A stretch of 64,000 nucleotides of DNA from Agrobacterium vaccinii (GTDB lineage Bacteria; Pseudomonadota; Alphaproteobacteria; Rhizobiales; Rhizobiaceae). Position numbers and translations under genes: made by a program. The notes below the pieces were generated by a model. That model did no database searches. It had not been told where the DNA came from and worked only from the letters and a program-made list of their open reading frames with translations. Location: the NCBI RefSeq assembly GCF_021310995.1, contig NZ_CP054150.1, positions 2,170,001 through 2,234,000 of the forward strand. Direction: 5' to 3'. Of this stretch, positions 16,229 through 25,015 are shown piece after piece. Numbering within the stretch: the first letter of the stretch is position 1; every line of letters starts with the position of its first letter.

Positions 16229-18496
16229 ATGAATTCGAAACAATTGAAATACCGTGGTTTTCTACGCGGAACAGCGCTGCTTGTCGTAATGGGCGCAACA
16301 GTGCCAGCAATGGCACAGGAAACATCCCAGTCAGGCTCAACCCTGCTTGAGACGATCACTGTTCAAGGAAAAGTCAAAGGTAATGGAGAAGCGGAAAACT
16401 CACCTCTCACCCAGAAAACCGACCGCGTCGTCATTCAACAGCGCATGGTCACGGATTTTAAAGACTTCGCGCGTCGCGTGGACGCTGGCGTCAATTTCAA
16501 CGGACGCACCAACAGTGTGAACCTACGCGGACTTCAAAACGACCGCGTTCTGACCACACTCGATGGCATTCGCGTTCCTTGGCTGACCGATCCGCGCGAC
16601 TCAGCACGCGGTGGACTGAACGCCTTCGACTTCGACAGCCTTTCCTCGGTCGACATAACCAAGGGCGCAGATTCCAGCCGCTTTGGCTCGGGTGCACTGG
16701 GTGGCGTCGTTGAATTGAAGACCCTCAACGCGGAAGACATCATAGAAGCGGGTAAGAATTTCGGCGCTGTAACGAAAAGCACCTATGACAGCGGAGACAC
16801 AAGCTGGAGCAACAACGCCGCCATCGCTGGTCGCGCCAACGATACGTGGTTGCTGGTTCAGGGCGGCTATAAAAAGGGTCACGAGACCAAGAACGAAGGC
16901 ACGATCGGCGGGTTCGGCACAACCAGAACCGATGAAAATCCCGGCGACTTCGATCAGAAAAACATACTCGTCAAACTCCATCAGTATATCGACGGCGGCC
17001 ACCGAATCGGCCTCACGGGCGAACTGTTCAATCGTGACGAAGACTTCGACAATATGCAGGGAACCACCGCGAGCTATCGACAAGGCACCCTGAAATCCGG
17101 AGAGGAAGTTGACCGTAAACGCATCTCTGCATCTTACGATTTCCTTTCGCCGGATAATTCTGACTGGCTTGATCAGGCAAATATCGTTGCTTACTGGCAG
17201 AAGCAAAAGCTGAACAACACGACCAATGGCTTCCGCTTGCAAGATGCCCGCGTTTTTGCACCAAATGGCGCGGCATTGTTGTACGGTTTTCCCACAGGCA
17301 TTTATAACCGCGATAACCTCCTTGAACAAACCTCTTACGGTTTAAGTGGAAATGCGTCAAAAGAGCTTCAGCTTGGTGGTATTTCGAATAAAATTCGTTT
17401 CGGTGGAGAGCTTAGCTGGCAAGATACGCACCAGTACTCGGCTGGCATCGACAATTGCCCTGACGTGGACTGGACGACAATCGCTCAACCATACGGCCCC
17501 CAAAGCTGCCGCATGCTGCATTCGAATTCTTCTGACATGCCGGATGTCGATAGCGTCATTTTCGGCATGTATGTGGAAGACGACATCAAGCTGATGAACG
17601 ACAGCCTGACCATCACGCCCGGTTTGCGCTTCGACTATTACAAGCACTCGCCCAAAAACACGGCGGCCTATCAGGACAGCCCCCTGTTCGATGCGGATTA
17701 CCTTGAAGGAACGAGCGATTCTCGTTTCTCTCCGAAGCTGCGCGCCGCATGGCAAGCGACGTCGGAACTGGAACTCTTTGCGCAATGGTCTCAGGGCTTC
17801 CGCGCACCAAGCGCGACCGAGCTTTACCAGACATATGGTGCACCGGGTTCTTATGCTCGAATCGGCAACCCCGATCTTGAGACTGAAACCAGCAATGGCT
17901 TCGAAGTTGGTACCAAGTACAGCGCTAGCGATTACAATATCTCTGCGACGATCTTCGACAACTATTATCGTAACTTCATCGATACTGTGACCATAGCTCC
18001 TCCGGGCGGAGATTTTCCAGTCGGCGGTATTACAGGTTACGACAATCTCGCGCGCGTCAGAATTTATGGCGTCGAACTTGCAGGTGAATGGCGTTTTACG
18101 GACAACTGGCGCACGTGGGGCTCACTGGCGTGGTCGCATGGTCGTGACACGGGCACTGGTGCTTACCTTAATTCCGTTGCACCGCTTCGCGCCATTGCAG
18201 GTTTAGGTTATGCCGCCGAGACATGGGGCACCGACCTTTCGCTGACAATGGCATCGGCGAGAGACAAAGTCAGCGGAACAGGTTTCAAAGCGCCCGGATA
18301 CGGTGTTGTCGATACCACGGTGTGGTGGCAACCTGAGCAGATTACCGGTTTGAAAATACAAGCTGGTATCTTCAACGTGTTCGACAAAAAATACTTCAAC
18401 GCCATCGACGTTCCAGATGGCACCACGGTGGCAAGCACGGACTTTTACAGCGAGACAGGCCGCTCGTTTAAGGTGTCCGTTACCAAGAAGTTCTGA
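16229..18496 (+). CDS. TonB-dependent heme/hemoglobin-type receptor
   Basis: A 755-residue outer-membrane beta-barrel receptor. The signal peptide ends near residue 29 (VPAMA-QE). The TonB box region follows (LLETITVQGK). The plug domain holds VNLRGLQNDRVLTTLDGIR and KGADSSRFGSGALGGVVELK. The barrel carries the FRAPSATELYQ motif of heme/hemoglobin receptors and ends in KVSVTKKF with the terminal Phe needed for assembly. It resembles the ShmR/HmuR group of Rhizobiales, but no heme ABC transporter genes are beside it. An iron box upstream indicates repression when iron is plentiful. GGGG lies just before the ATG. Confidence 0.88.
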   Translation: MNSKQLKYRGFLRGTALLVVMGATVPAMAQETSQSGSTLLETITVQGKVKGNGEAENSPLTQKTDRVVIQQRMVTDFKDFARRVDAGVNFNGRTNSVNLRGLQNDRVLTTLDGIRVPWLTDPRDSARGGLNAFDFDSLSSVDITKGADSSRFGSGALGGVVELKTLNAEDIIEAGKNFGAVTKSTYDSGDTSWSNNAAIAGRANDTWLLVQGGYKKGHETKNEGTIGGFGTTRTDENPGDFDQKNILVKLHQYIDGGHRIGLTGELFNRDEDFDNMQGTTASYRQGTLKSGEEVDRKRISASYDFLSPDNSDWLDQANIVAYWQKQKLNNTTNGFRLQDARVFAPNGAALLYGFPTGIYNRDNLLEQTSYGLSGNASKELQLGGISNKIRFGGELSWQDTHQYSAGIDNCPDVDWTTIAQPYGPQSCRMLHSNSSDMPDVDSVIFGMYVEDDIKLMNDSLTITPGLRFDYYKHSPKNTAAYQDSPLFDADYLEGTSDSRFSPKLRAAWQATSELELFAQWSQGFRAPSATELYQTYGAPGSYARIGNPDLETETSNGFEVGTKYSASDYNISATIFDNYYRNFIDTVTIAPPGGDFPVGGITGYDNLARVRIYGVELAGEWRFTDNWRTWGSLAWSHGRDTGTGAYLNSVAPLRAIAGLGYAAETWGTDLSLTMASARDKVSGTGFKAPGYGVVDTTVWWQPEQITGLKIQAGIFNVFDKKYFNAIDVPDGTTVASTDFYSETGRSFKVSVTKKF

Positions 18497-18518
18497 ACTC
18501 AACCCCTTTGGAAACTAG

Positions 18519-18550
18519 AAAGCGCCGGGATTTATCCCGGCGCTTTTGCA
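18519..18550 (+). terminator. terminator after the TonB receptor gene
   Basis: A perfect 12-base stem (AAAGCGCCGGGA at 18519-18530 with 18535-18546) and a four-base loop, with a short T-run, 22 bases after the receptor stop codon. Confidence 0.8.
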
Positions 18551-18707
18551 TTGGTGGAGCGCACAGGATGGACCTTGTCAGAAATTTTAGCCACGTCGCA
18601 TTTTAAGAGCGTCACCCCACCATGGCACTTGAAGCACAGCGCGGGACCGTCTAGATCAACCCGCGAAACAAGACCCCTCAGCCAATGGACCCACCTGGAA
18701 ACCGCCG

Positions 18708-19229
18708 ATGAAATCTCTGGAACTGCTCGTAGAACGCATCATTCTTTCCAGCCGCTGGCTGTTGGTGGTGTTTTACCTGGGGCTTGTGGCGGCGCTGGCG
18801 GTTTATGCTTTGTCGTTCGGCTTCAAGTTTCTCAAGATCGCCGAGAACGTCTTCGTCTACACGGATGCCGAGATGATTCTGGCGATGTTGGCGTTGATCG
18901 ATGCGGCGCTGGTGGCGAGCCTGATCGTGATGGTGATGATTTCGGGTTACGAAAACTTCGTCAGCCGCTTCGATGAGGGCGAGGACAAGGTTTCCTTTCT
19001 GGGCAAGCTGGATGCAGGTAGCCTCAAGATCAAGGTCGCATCGTCCATCGTGGCGATTTCCTCCATCCATCTTTTGCAGATTTTCCTGAACGCCAATCAG
19101 TATACCGACAGCAAACTCATGTGGTTCACCATCATCCACCTTGCCTTCGTGGTATCGGCGGTCATGCTCGGTTTTCTTGAAAAACTGATGGCAAAAAGCA
19201 AGCCTGCTCAGGGCACGACGGACATCTGA
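18708..19229 (+). CDS. UPF0114 (YqhA-family) membrane protein
   Basis: A 173-residue inner-membrane protein with four hydrophobic segments (about residues 15-38, 55-78, 108-125 and 138-158). The sequence ERIILSSRWLLVVFYLGLVA, SGYENFVSRFD and LDAGSLKIKVASSIVAISSI is typical of UPF0114. Function unknown; ion-channel-like roles have been suggested for relatives. The ATG has only TGGAAA as a weak ribosome site. It stands alone after the receptor terminator. Confidence 0.85.
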   Translation: MKSLELLVERIILSSRWLLVVFYLGLVAALAVYALSFGFKFLKIAENVFVYTDAEMILAMLALIDAALVASLIVMVMISGYENFVSRFDEGEDKVSFLGKLDAGSLKIKVASSIVAISSIHLLQIFLNANQYTDSKLMWFTIIHLAFVVSAVMLGFLEKLMAKSKPAQGTTDI

Positions 19230-19335
19230 TCTCTCGCCACCACCTAAAGCGATAAGGTATTTCAATAGCTTAACCAAGGGTTGCCACGCGTGCATGCAAC
19301 GTTGGTTTCTATATGCACCTATTTGAATTAAAACA

Positions 19336-19356
19336 GTTCGTAATAATATTACGAAC
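19336..19356. promoter_or_regulatory. 21-bp palindromic operator candidate upstream of luxR-type gene
   Basis: GTTCGTAATA-A-TATTACGAAC is a perfect 21-base palindrome, 93 bases before the regulator ATG. Its outer half-site recurs as GTTCGTAT at 19397-19404 and, inverted, as ACGAAC at 19433-19438. Three related sites in one 216-base intergenic region suggest a dimeric regulator, perhaps the LuxR protein itself. Confidence 0.6.
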
Positions 19357-19448
19357 AGGGAACCAAAATTGAAATAAACAGTGGAATTTTTGGCTGGTTC
19401 GTATATTTGTCACCGATAACATATTAATTATCACGAACGAAAAATTTG

Positions 19449-20165
19449 ATGATCACGCTCGAACGGCAATCGCTACTGAGTCAAGAGATATCGGCCGCAG
19501 AAAGCCGTCCTCGCTGGCTACAGGTGCTCTCGAGCATCGCGAAAGAGTTCGGCTTTACCCATGCAAGTCTGATGCGGATACCGCATCCTGAAGAGAACCT
19601 GCTGGCGGTTACACTCGTGGAATCAACCCTGCCGATACGTTTCATCAGGGAATTCGACTCGATGCGGCTGCTGGGTGTTTGCCCGGTGCTTCCGAAGGTA
19701 AAGCAGTCTTTGATCCCGCAATTCTGGGCTTTGAGTGATCTCGATACGGGCGAGCCGGAAGCGAAACCTATTGTGGAGCTTCTGACGAAGTACGGTATTG
19801 CCAATGGCTTGGTCATTCCCACAAGCGCGTTGAACGGTGACAGGCATCTGGTACGTTTCGATGGTACGTGCCCGGCGCTGTCGCAAGTTGCGATCAACGA
19901 GCTAGGCATGATCGCCATCCACGCCTTCGACGCCTATGAGCGCATGCGCCGGGCTGAAATGGTTGCGCCCCGCACCCTGACCAAGCGCGAGCTGGAGGTC
20001 ATCCACTGGACTTCCCAGGGGAAAACTTCAGCCGAGATCGGCCAGATTTTGTCGCTCTCCGACCACACCATCAATGCCTATCTGAACAACGCGATCCGCA
20101 AGCTCGATTGCGTCAACCGCACGCAGCTTGTGGCAAAATCCATTCGCCTTAAACTGATCAGCTGA
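19449..20165 (+). CDS. LuxR-family transcriptional regulator (solo)
   Basis: A 238-residue regulator. The last 65 residues are a LuxR helix-turn-helix: LTKRELEVIHWTSQGKTSAE, then IGQILSLSDHTINAYLNNAI and RKLDCVNRTQLVAKSI. The first 160 residues resemble an autoinducer-binding domain (EFGFTHASLMRI, then CPVLPKVKQSLIPQFW). Key residues for acyl-homoserine lactone binding are changed: Cys stands where the Asp of DP is expected, and the WxxxY pair is not seen. No luxI-type synthase is nearby. The ATG at 19449 follows an AT-rich leader with no clear ribosome site. It may be a LuxR solo sensing another signal. Confidence 0.82.
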   Translation: MITLERQSLLSQEISAAESRPRWLQVLSSIAKEFGFTHASLMRIPHPEENLLAVTLVESTLPIRFIREFDSMRLLGVCPVLPKVKQSLIPQFWALSDLDTGEPEAKPIVELLTKYGIANGLVIPTSALNGDRHLVRFDGTCPALSQVAINELGMIAIHAFDAYERMRRAEMVAPRTLTKRELEVIHWTSQGKTSAEIGQILSLSDHTINAYLNNAIRKLDCVNRTQLVAKSIRLKLIS

Positions 20166-20198
20166 CGCCTCGCAAAAGCGAAGCGCCAGTCTCCCTCT

Positions 20199-21374
20199 TT
20201 ATCTGTCCAGCACGGACCGCAGCTCGACAAGGTTCGAGCGCACTCTCAGCACATAGAACCCCATGGTTGCCAGATGCGATGGCATGATCCAGCCGCTTTC
20301 GTCACCATTGGAAATAACGAATGGCTGGATTTTGAGGGCCGCACGGGTCTGAAGCAGCGTGTCGTTCCACAGGCTGGTCAGATTACGCTCGCGAATGACC
20401 TGTGAAAAATCGGCACCGGCTGCGGAGAGAATGCCGTAATAGCCGTAAAGCTGGCCGTAGGCGAACCAGAAGCGGTCATCCGCACGGGTATCGAACCAAC
20501 CGCCATTGTAGTTTTCCGAACGCTCGCGAAGGATGGCGGACGTGCCACCAATATCGTTGGCGATACGGTCGATGAACTGGATGAGGTTATCCGCGCGGCC
20601 ATCAAATACGGAGTTGCACTGGGACAGGCTCGCGTTGAACTTGCGTAGGCTTTCCGCCGCAGAGCGATAATAGCTCGGGCTGGGTGTTTTCGGGCCAAAA
20701 GGGTTCAGACCAAAATACCAGGAATACTCGTCGAACTGCAGATTGCCACGGGCGCTTTGAAGGTTGGAATCGATGCCGGAGGTGCCGCGAACGCGGCCAA
20801 TCGAATCGACCAGCTCGACTGATGTGCGGCGCACGGCCTGATTGACGCCACGCTGGAACGAGGCCTTGTTGTCGAGAAACGGCGTGCTGTCCCAATCGAT
20901 GCCGAACAGGCCCAGACGATAGAGCAGCATCGAGGAAATCCATGAATTCTGGTCGACATTGAAGTCGATCAGGTCCGCCGACATATCGACGATGGCGGAG
21001 CTCTGGCAGCTTTTGGCCGTAGCGACCACGGGTGCAGCAGGTTCGCTTGTGGTGGTGGTGCTCGTGGTAGAAGGCGCGGGCGTCGCTGCGGGCAGTTCCT
21101 GCCCTGCACTCAAAGTGCGCTCGGAGTATTTGTAATTGTTGACGTAATCAGGATTGAAGTTCGTCCATACCTGCGTCTGCCAAATGAAATAGCCGTAGAG
21201 ACCAACGATGAAAATGAGTATTGCGGCAATCGGGAGTTTGACGAAGCCTTGCCGGTTTCCATACCACCCGTTGGCTGCGCGAAACGGCCAGAAAAGCCAT
21301 GCGATCACGAGAGAAACACCGCTCCCAAGCGCTGCGAATATGCGCTTGAAAAACGCGATTACCGGATCGAGCAT
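20199..21374 (-). CDS. DUF2333 family protein
   Basis: A 391-residue protein with an amphipathic start, one strong membrane segment at about residues 48-66 (PIAAILIFIVGLYGYFIW) and a Thr/Ser/Pro linker near 95-115. The large remaining domain faces the periplasm and matches DUF2333 (SSAIVDMSADLIDFNVDQNS, FQRGVNQAVRRTSVELVD, FAYGQLYGYYGIL). Function unknown. AAGGAGAG lies upstream of the ATG. It follows the coiled-coil gene on the same strand after 119 bases containing a small hairpin (GCGATCC / GGATCGC at 21404-21423), so the two may form one unit. Confidence 0.82.
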   Translation of the reverse strand: MLDPVIAFFKRIFAALGSGVSLVIAWLFWPFRAANGWYGNRQGFVKLPIAAILIFIVGLYGYFIWQTQVWTNFNPDYVNNYKYSERTLSAGQELPAATPAPSTTSTTTTSEPAAPVVATAKSCQSSAIVDMSADLIDFNVDQNSWISSMLLYRLGLFGIDWDSTPFLDNKASFQRGVNQAVRRTSVELVDSIGRVRGTSGIDSNLQSARGNLQFDEYSWYFGLNPFGPKTPSPSYYRSAAESLRKFNASLSQCNSVFDGRADNLIQFIDRIANDIGGTSAILRERSENYNGGWFDTRADDRFWFAYGQLYGYYGILSAAGADFSQVIRERNLTSLWNDTLLQTRAALKIQPFVISNGDESGWIMPSHLATMGFYVLRVRSNLVELRSVLDR

Positions 21375-21493
21375 CTTTAAACTCTCCTTGACGCAACAAT
21401 AACGCGATCCGTGCGTGGATCGCTGCCGACAACATATGGTGCCGACAGGCCCGATACAACGGAAGGGCGCGCGTTTTTCCCGTCTTGGTTACG

Positions 21494-22516
21494 TCAGGCG
21501 TCCGGTTTGGCCTCACTGGAGCGCCGACGCAGCAACGCCTCATCGATCCTTGCCTTGCGTTTGTCGATATCCTGCATGGTCACACCGCCCTCGGTGTGAA
21601 GCCGCAAAAGCTCCTCGAAAGCGTTGAGCGGCAGCGGTTTCGTTGCTGCATCATCGGAGGAGGTAGACCGTTGCGCGAGTGCCGACAGAGGTTCCAGCGT
21701 GCCATAGGCTGCATCATAAAGCTGAAGACAGCGCTCCGCCTCGATGGAAAGCTTGTTGATGACGAGTGTTTGGAGCGCAACCTGATCATTAAGCACGTCG
21801 ATCAGATCACCCAGCAAAACCGCCTGACGATCCAGCACGTGGTGTTCGTCGCTCAGACGCTTGCGGGTCGCCAGAACCGTGTCGTAGAGCGCAGTCGTCT
21901 CGGCATCTTCCGCCTTCAGTTGCTCGAGTCGCACCGTATCTGTGGCGTCGTTGATCTTGCGTTTGAGGGTGCTGAGAGCAAGAGCAAGCTCCTTGTCACG
22001 CTGGCGTGCTTCATCCATGGCGGAGACGACGGTGCGGCGCTTTTCCATGCTGGCAACAAGCTTCGGTTCGCAGGAAAGAACCAGCGCGCTCGCATTTTGT
22101 CTGTCGGCCAGTGCCAGTTCATGGACGCTGGCTGCCTCCAGAAGCGTGGACCGCAAGCTGTCCGCAATGGCCAGCGTTCTTGCCCTCACAGCCTTGAACG
22201 AGCTTGCCTTGGCCCGTCGGAAGAAACTAAAAAATGATTGAAGGCGACCGACCTCATCAACCCTGTCGAAAGCCGCATAGGCGTGGTCGGTGCGCGCCGC
22301 CACCGTGCTGGCGAAAGTCAGAAGATCGGCCTCGAGCGACCCCTTCGCAGTACGAAGTTCAGCCAGTTGCGCTGTTTCGGTCTCGAAAACGGATTGCGTG
22401 GCGACATCGGGCAGATCTCCCAACGTCTCGGCCAGCATGGACGTTAACGTCTGCACATGCTGCGCCTGCGCTTTCGTTTTCTCGAGCTGGCTGTCAAAAG
22501 ACGGCAATTTCGCCAT
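21494..22516 (-). CDS. coiled-coil protein of unknown function
   Basis: A 340-residue protein that I do not recognise with certainty. It has no signal peptide or membrane segment. It is almost all helical and charged, with long stretches that read as coiled coil (about residues 10-75, 140-215 and 225-275). FFRRAKASSFKAVRART near residue 100 is a basic patch. The C-terminus (GGVTMQDIDKRKARIDEALL) is helical and basic. GGGAGA lies before the ATG. It precedes the DUF2333 gene on the same strand, which suggests that a cytoplasmic scaffold works with that membrane protein (inference from position only). Confidence 0.7.
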   Translation of the reverse strand: MAKLPSFDSQLEKTKAQAQHVQTLTSMLAETLGDLPDVATQSVFETETAQLAELRTAKGSLEADLLTFASTVAARTDHAYAAFDRVDEVGRLQSFFSFFRRAKASSFKAVRARTLAIADSLRSTLLEAASVHELALADRQNASALVLSCEPKLVASMEKRRTVVSAMDEARQRDKELALALSTLKRKINDATDTVRLEQLKAEDAETTALYDTVLATRKRLSDEHHVLDRQAVLLGDLIDVLNDQVALQTLVINKLSIEAERCLQLYDAAYGTLEPLSALAQRSTSSDDAATKPLPLNAFEELLRLHTEGGVTMQDIDKRKARIDEALLRRRSSEAKPDA

Positions 22517-22606
22517 ATGGGGTAATCTCCCGAATCACGAGCCGGAAAAGAGGCCGCTCATATAGATATGCGCGACCTTTTCTCAATGCGGGAAACTTAA
22601 AAGCGT

Positions 22607-23056
22607 TCAGAGATTGAGCTTGGTCAGTTCCGCATCAAGTCTTTCCCGCGCTTTCTTGGGCAGCTTGCCCGTTTTGATCGCTTCCAGATTGGCTGGCGTC
22701 TCGCCGACGACGACCAGAGCCACCATGCCCATGCCCATATGCGGTGTGCATTTGAAGACGTAGGCGCCTTCCTTGTCCACGGTAACCTTCAGCGTTTCGT
22801 TCATCTTGCCTTTGTATTCCTCGACGCCATCGGGAATGAGACCCTTGATGGCGGCTGCATCGTGGCCCTTATCGATTGGAACGAAGGTGATGGTATCGCC
22901 GACATTGGCTTTGACGGCTGCGGGTTCGAACACCATGGCCTGGCCGTCCGAGCCCTTGTTGAGCATCCTGATCTCGATATCGGCGGCCAAAGCCGGAAAT
23001 GCGAGGACACCTGCCAGAGCAGCGCCGGCAATGAGGCGGATAACATTGTTTATCAT
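22607..23056 (-). CDS. paz: pseudoazurin
   Basis: A 149-residue type 1 blue copper protein. The signal peptide is about 25 residues. The copper ligands are His65, Cys103, His106 and Met111 (GHDAA and [11 protein letters not shown]); after removal of the signal peptide these fall at 40, 78, 81 and 86, as in known pseudoazurins. In the periplasm it carries electrons from the cytochrome bc1 complex to nitrite or nitrous oxide reductase. GGGAG is eight bases before the ATG. An FNR/NnrR-like box upstream fits expression at low oxygen with nitric oxide. No denitrification reductase genes are in the window. Confidence 0.93.
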   Translation of the reverse strand: MINNVIRLIAGAALAGVLAFPALAADIEIRMLNKGSDGQAMVFEPAAVKANVGDTITFVPIDKGHDAAAIKGLIPDGVEEYKGKMNETLKVTVDKEGAYVFKCTPHMGMGMVALVVVGETPANLEAIKTGKLPKKARERLDAELTKLNL

Positions 23057-23132
23057 GAGGCTAACTCCCGAGCGAAACCGCGGTTGTGCGGTTTTCCATG
23101 CCCTGTCCTACGCCTCGAAGCGCCCCTGTTCC

Positions 23133-23146
23133 TTGACCAAAATCAA
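23133..23146. promoter_or_regulatory. FNR/FixK/NnrR-type box for pseudoazurin
   Basis: TTGACCAAAATCAA matches TTGAT-N4-ATCAA with one difference. It lies 77-90 bases upstream of the pseudoazurin ATG, a normal distance for an activator site at about -41. Confidence 0.65.
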
Positions 23147-23178
23147 ATGGGCCAACCTGTCGCAGGCAGGCCCGGACC

Positions 23179-23760
23179 TCACTCGCCCTTGACGGCCTCC
23201 AGCCAGTGGCGGCGGCAGAAGGACACATATTTCTCGTTGCCACCGACATCGATCTGCGCGCCTTCGCGAACCACCTGACCGTCGGAATCGAATCGGGCGA
23301 CCATGGAGGCCTTGCGCCCGCAGTGGCAGATGGTGCGGATTTCGCGTAATTCATCGGCAATGGCCAGAAGCTCTTTGGATGCAGGAAACAGTTTGCCCTG
23401 AAAATCCGTGCGCAAACCATAGGCCATCACCGGAATGCCCAGCTTGTCGGCAATGGCGGCCAGTTGCCAGACGTGGTGCTCCGAGAGAAAATTCGCTTCG
23501 TCGATGAAGACACAGGCAACCGGTTCTTCCGCATGCAGACGATCAACTTCGACGAAAATATCCGTGGTATCATCGAAAACCATCGCGTCGGAGGAGAGGC
23601 CGATGCGCGACGCGACCTTGCCGACGCCTGCGCGGTTATCGAAGGCGGCGGTAAAGATCAGCGTCCGCATGCCACGCTCGTGGTAATTATACGACGCCTG
23701 CAACAGCATGGTGGATTTACCGGCGTTCATTGCCGCATAGTTGAAGTAGAGCTTGGCCAT
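23179..23760 (-). CDS. tdk: thymidine kinase
   Basis: A 193-residue type II thymidine kinase that phosphorylates thymidine in the salvage pathway. The P-loop is MNAGKST at residues 11-17, followed by ASYNYHERGM. VFIDEANFLS near residue 88 holds the Walker B acid and catalytic Glu. The zinc-binding lasso is marked by CHCGRKA near residue 145 and FCRRHW near 182. The ATG at 23760 has GGAGGGCAGG upstream. The frame stays open for 127 further codons, but that part is antisense to choX and low in protein character, so it was not included. Confidence 0.95.
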   Translation of the reverse strand: MAKLYFNYAAMNAGKSTMLLQASYNYHERGMRTLIFTAAFDNRAGVGKVASRIGLSSDAMVFDDTTDIFVEVDRLHAEEPVACVFIDEANFLSEHHVWQLAAIADKLGIPVMAYGLRTDFQGKLFPASKELLAIADELREIRTICHCGRKASMVARFDSDGQVVREGAQIDVGGNEKYVSFCRRHWLEAVKGE

Positions 23761-23968
23761 CCTGCCCTCCGGTCCTTGTTTCTGGCCTTTTGCAGGGTGG
23801 ACTGGACAAAGGGCAAGAGCGGGGTGACAAAACACACAGGTTTCGCCCTTTTGAGACACGCCAGAGATGCGAGCGAAAATTTTACACCGTGTCGCAAATG
23901 CGCATGAGTTGATTGTGCGTCGCATATATTGATAATGGATAGGGAACTTGAAAAACAGGGAGTAAGCA

Positions 23969-24928
23969 ATGCTTGCAACAAACCACCGCTGTCTGGCCCT
24001 TGCCGCAGCAGTTTCTGCAATGGCACTCTTCACCACCGCCGCTTCGGCAGCGGAACCTGCCAGTTGCGGCACCGTCCGCTTTTCAGACGTCGGCTGGACG
24101 GATATTACCGCCACCACAGCCACGGCCTCTGTCATTCTCAAAAGCCTTGGCTATGAGACGGATGTGAAAATTCTTTCCGTACCAGTTACTTACACTTCCC
24201 TGAAAAACAAGGACATCGATGTCTTCCTCGGCAATTGGATGCCGACTATGGAAGGCGACATCAAAGCCTATCGCGACGACAAGTCGGTGGAAACGATCCG
24301 TGAAAACCTGACTGGTGCGAAATATACGCTGGCCACTAACGCCAAGGGTGCCGAACTCGGCATCAAGGATTTCAAGGACATCGCAGCGCATAGCGACGAT
24401 TTGGGCGGGAAGATTTACGGCATCGAGCCCGGCAACGATGGCAACCGTCTCATTCTGGGCATGGTGGAAAAAGACTCGTTCGGCCTCAAGAGCTTCGACG
24501 TCGTCGAATCCTCCGAACAGGGCATGCTGGCGCAAGTGGCCCGTGCCGAGAAATCCGGCGACCCCATCGTGTTCCTCGGTTGGGAGCCGCACCCGATGAA
24601 CTCCAATTTCAAGCTGACTTACCTCACCGGCGGCGACGATGTTTTTGGGCCAAACCTCGGTGGCGCCACGATCTACACCAATGCGCGCGCAGGCTATGTG
24701 CAGGAATGCCCGAATGTCGGTACCTTCCTGAAAAACCTGTCTTTTACGCTGCCCATGGAAAACGAAATCATGGGCAAGATCTTGAACGACGGCGCAGAGG
24801 GCGAAGTCGCGGCAACCGAATGGCTGAAGGCTAACCCATCCGTCATCGAGCCATGGCTTGCTGGCGTGAAGACGAAGGATGGCAGTGCAGACGCCCTGCC
24901 GGCCGCCAAAAAGGCTCTCGGCCTCTAG
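23969..24928 (+). CDS. choX: choline ABC transporter, substrate-binding protein
   Basis: A 319-residue periplasmic binding protein with a signal peptide cut near residue 27 (AASA-AEPAS). The motifs CGTVRFSDVGWTDITATTA, DVFLGNWMPTMEGD and VFLGWEPHPMNSNF place aromatic residues (Trp43, Trp90 and Trp at GWEPHP, approximate) for cation-pi binding of the choline ammonium group. It belongs to the OpuAC/ProX-like group and is very like ChoX of S. meliloti. CAGGGAG lies before the ATG. It heads the choXWV unit and is divergent from tdk. Choline taken up can serve as carbon and nitrogen source or be turned into glycine betaine. Confidence 0.93.
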   Translation: MLATNHRCLALAAAVSAMALFTTAASAAEPASCGTVRFSDVGWTDITATTATASVILKSLGYETDVKILSVPVTYTSLKNKDIDVFLGNWMPTMEGDIKAYRDDKSVETIRENLTGAKYTLATNAKGAELGIKDFKDIAAHSDDLGGKIYGIEPGNDGNRLILGMVEKDSFGLKSFDVVESSEQGMLAQVARAEKSGDPIVFLGWEPHPMNSNFKLTYLTGGDDVFGPNLGGATIYTNARAGYVQECPNVGTFLKNLSFTLPMENEIMGKILNDGAEGEVAATEWLKANPSVIEPWLAGVKTKDGSADALPAAKKALGL

Positions 24929-25015
24929 CCGCAGGTCTCAGTGCCTTGAACCCGTCTTCCGGCCAGCCGGTCGGAAGACGACCATGACTCCGTTCACGAA
25001 AGGTCCGATCTTACC

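Noticed and set aside
20162..20198. Hairpin GCCTCGC / GCGAAGC after the LuxR-type gene
   Set aside because: It has a mismatch in a seven-base stem and no T-run directly after it, too weak to call a terminator.
23761..24141. 127-codon extension of thymidine kinase upstream
   Set aside because: It is antisense to the start of choX, has no family match, and the ATG at 23760 has a strong ribosome site and the right family start.
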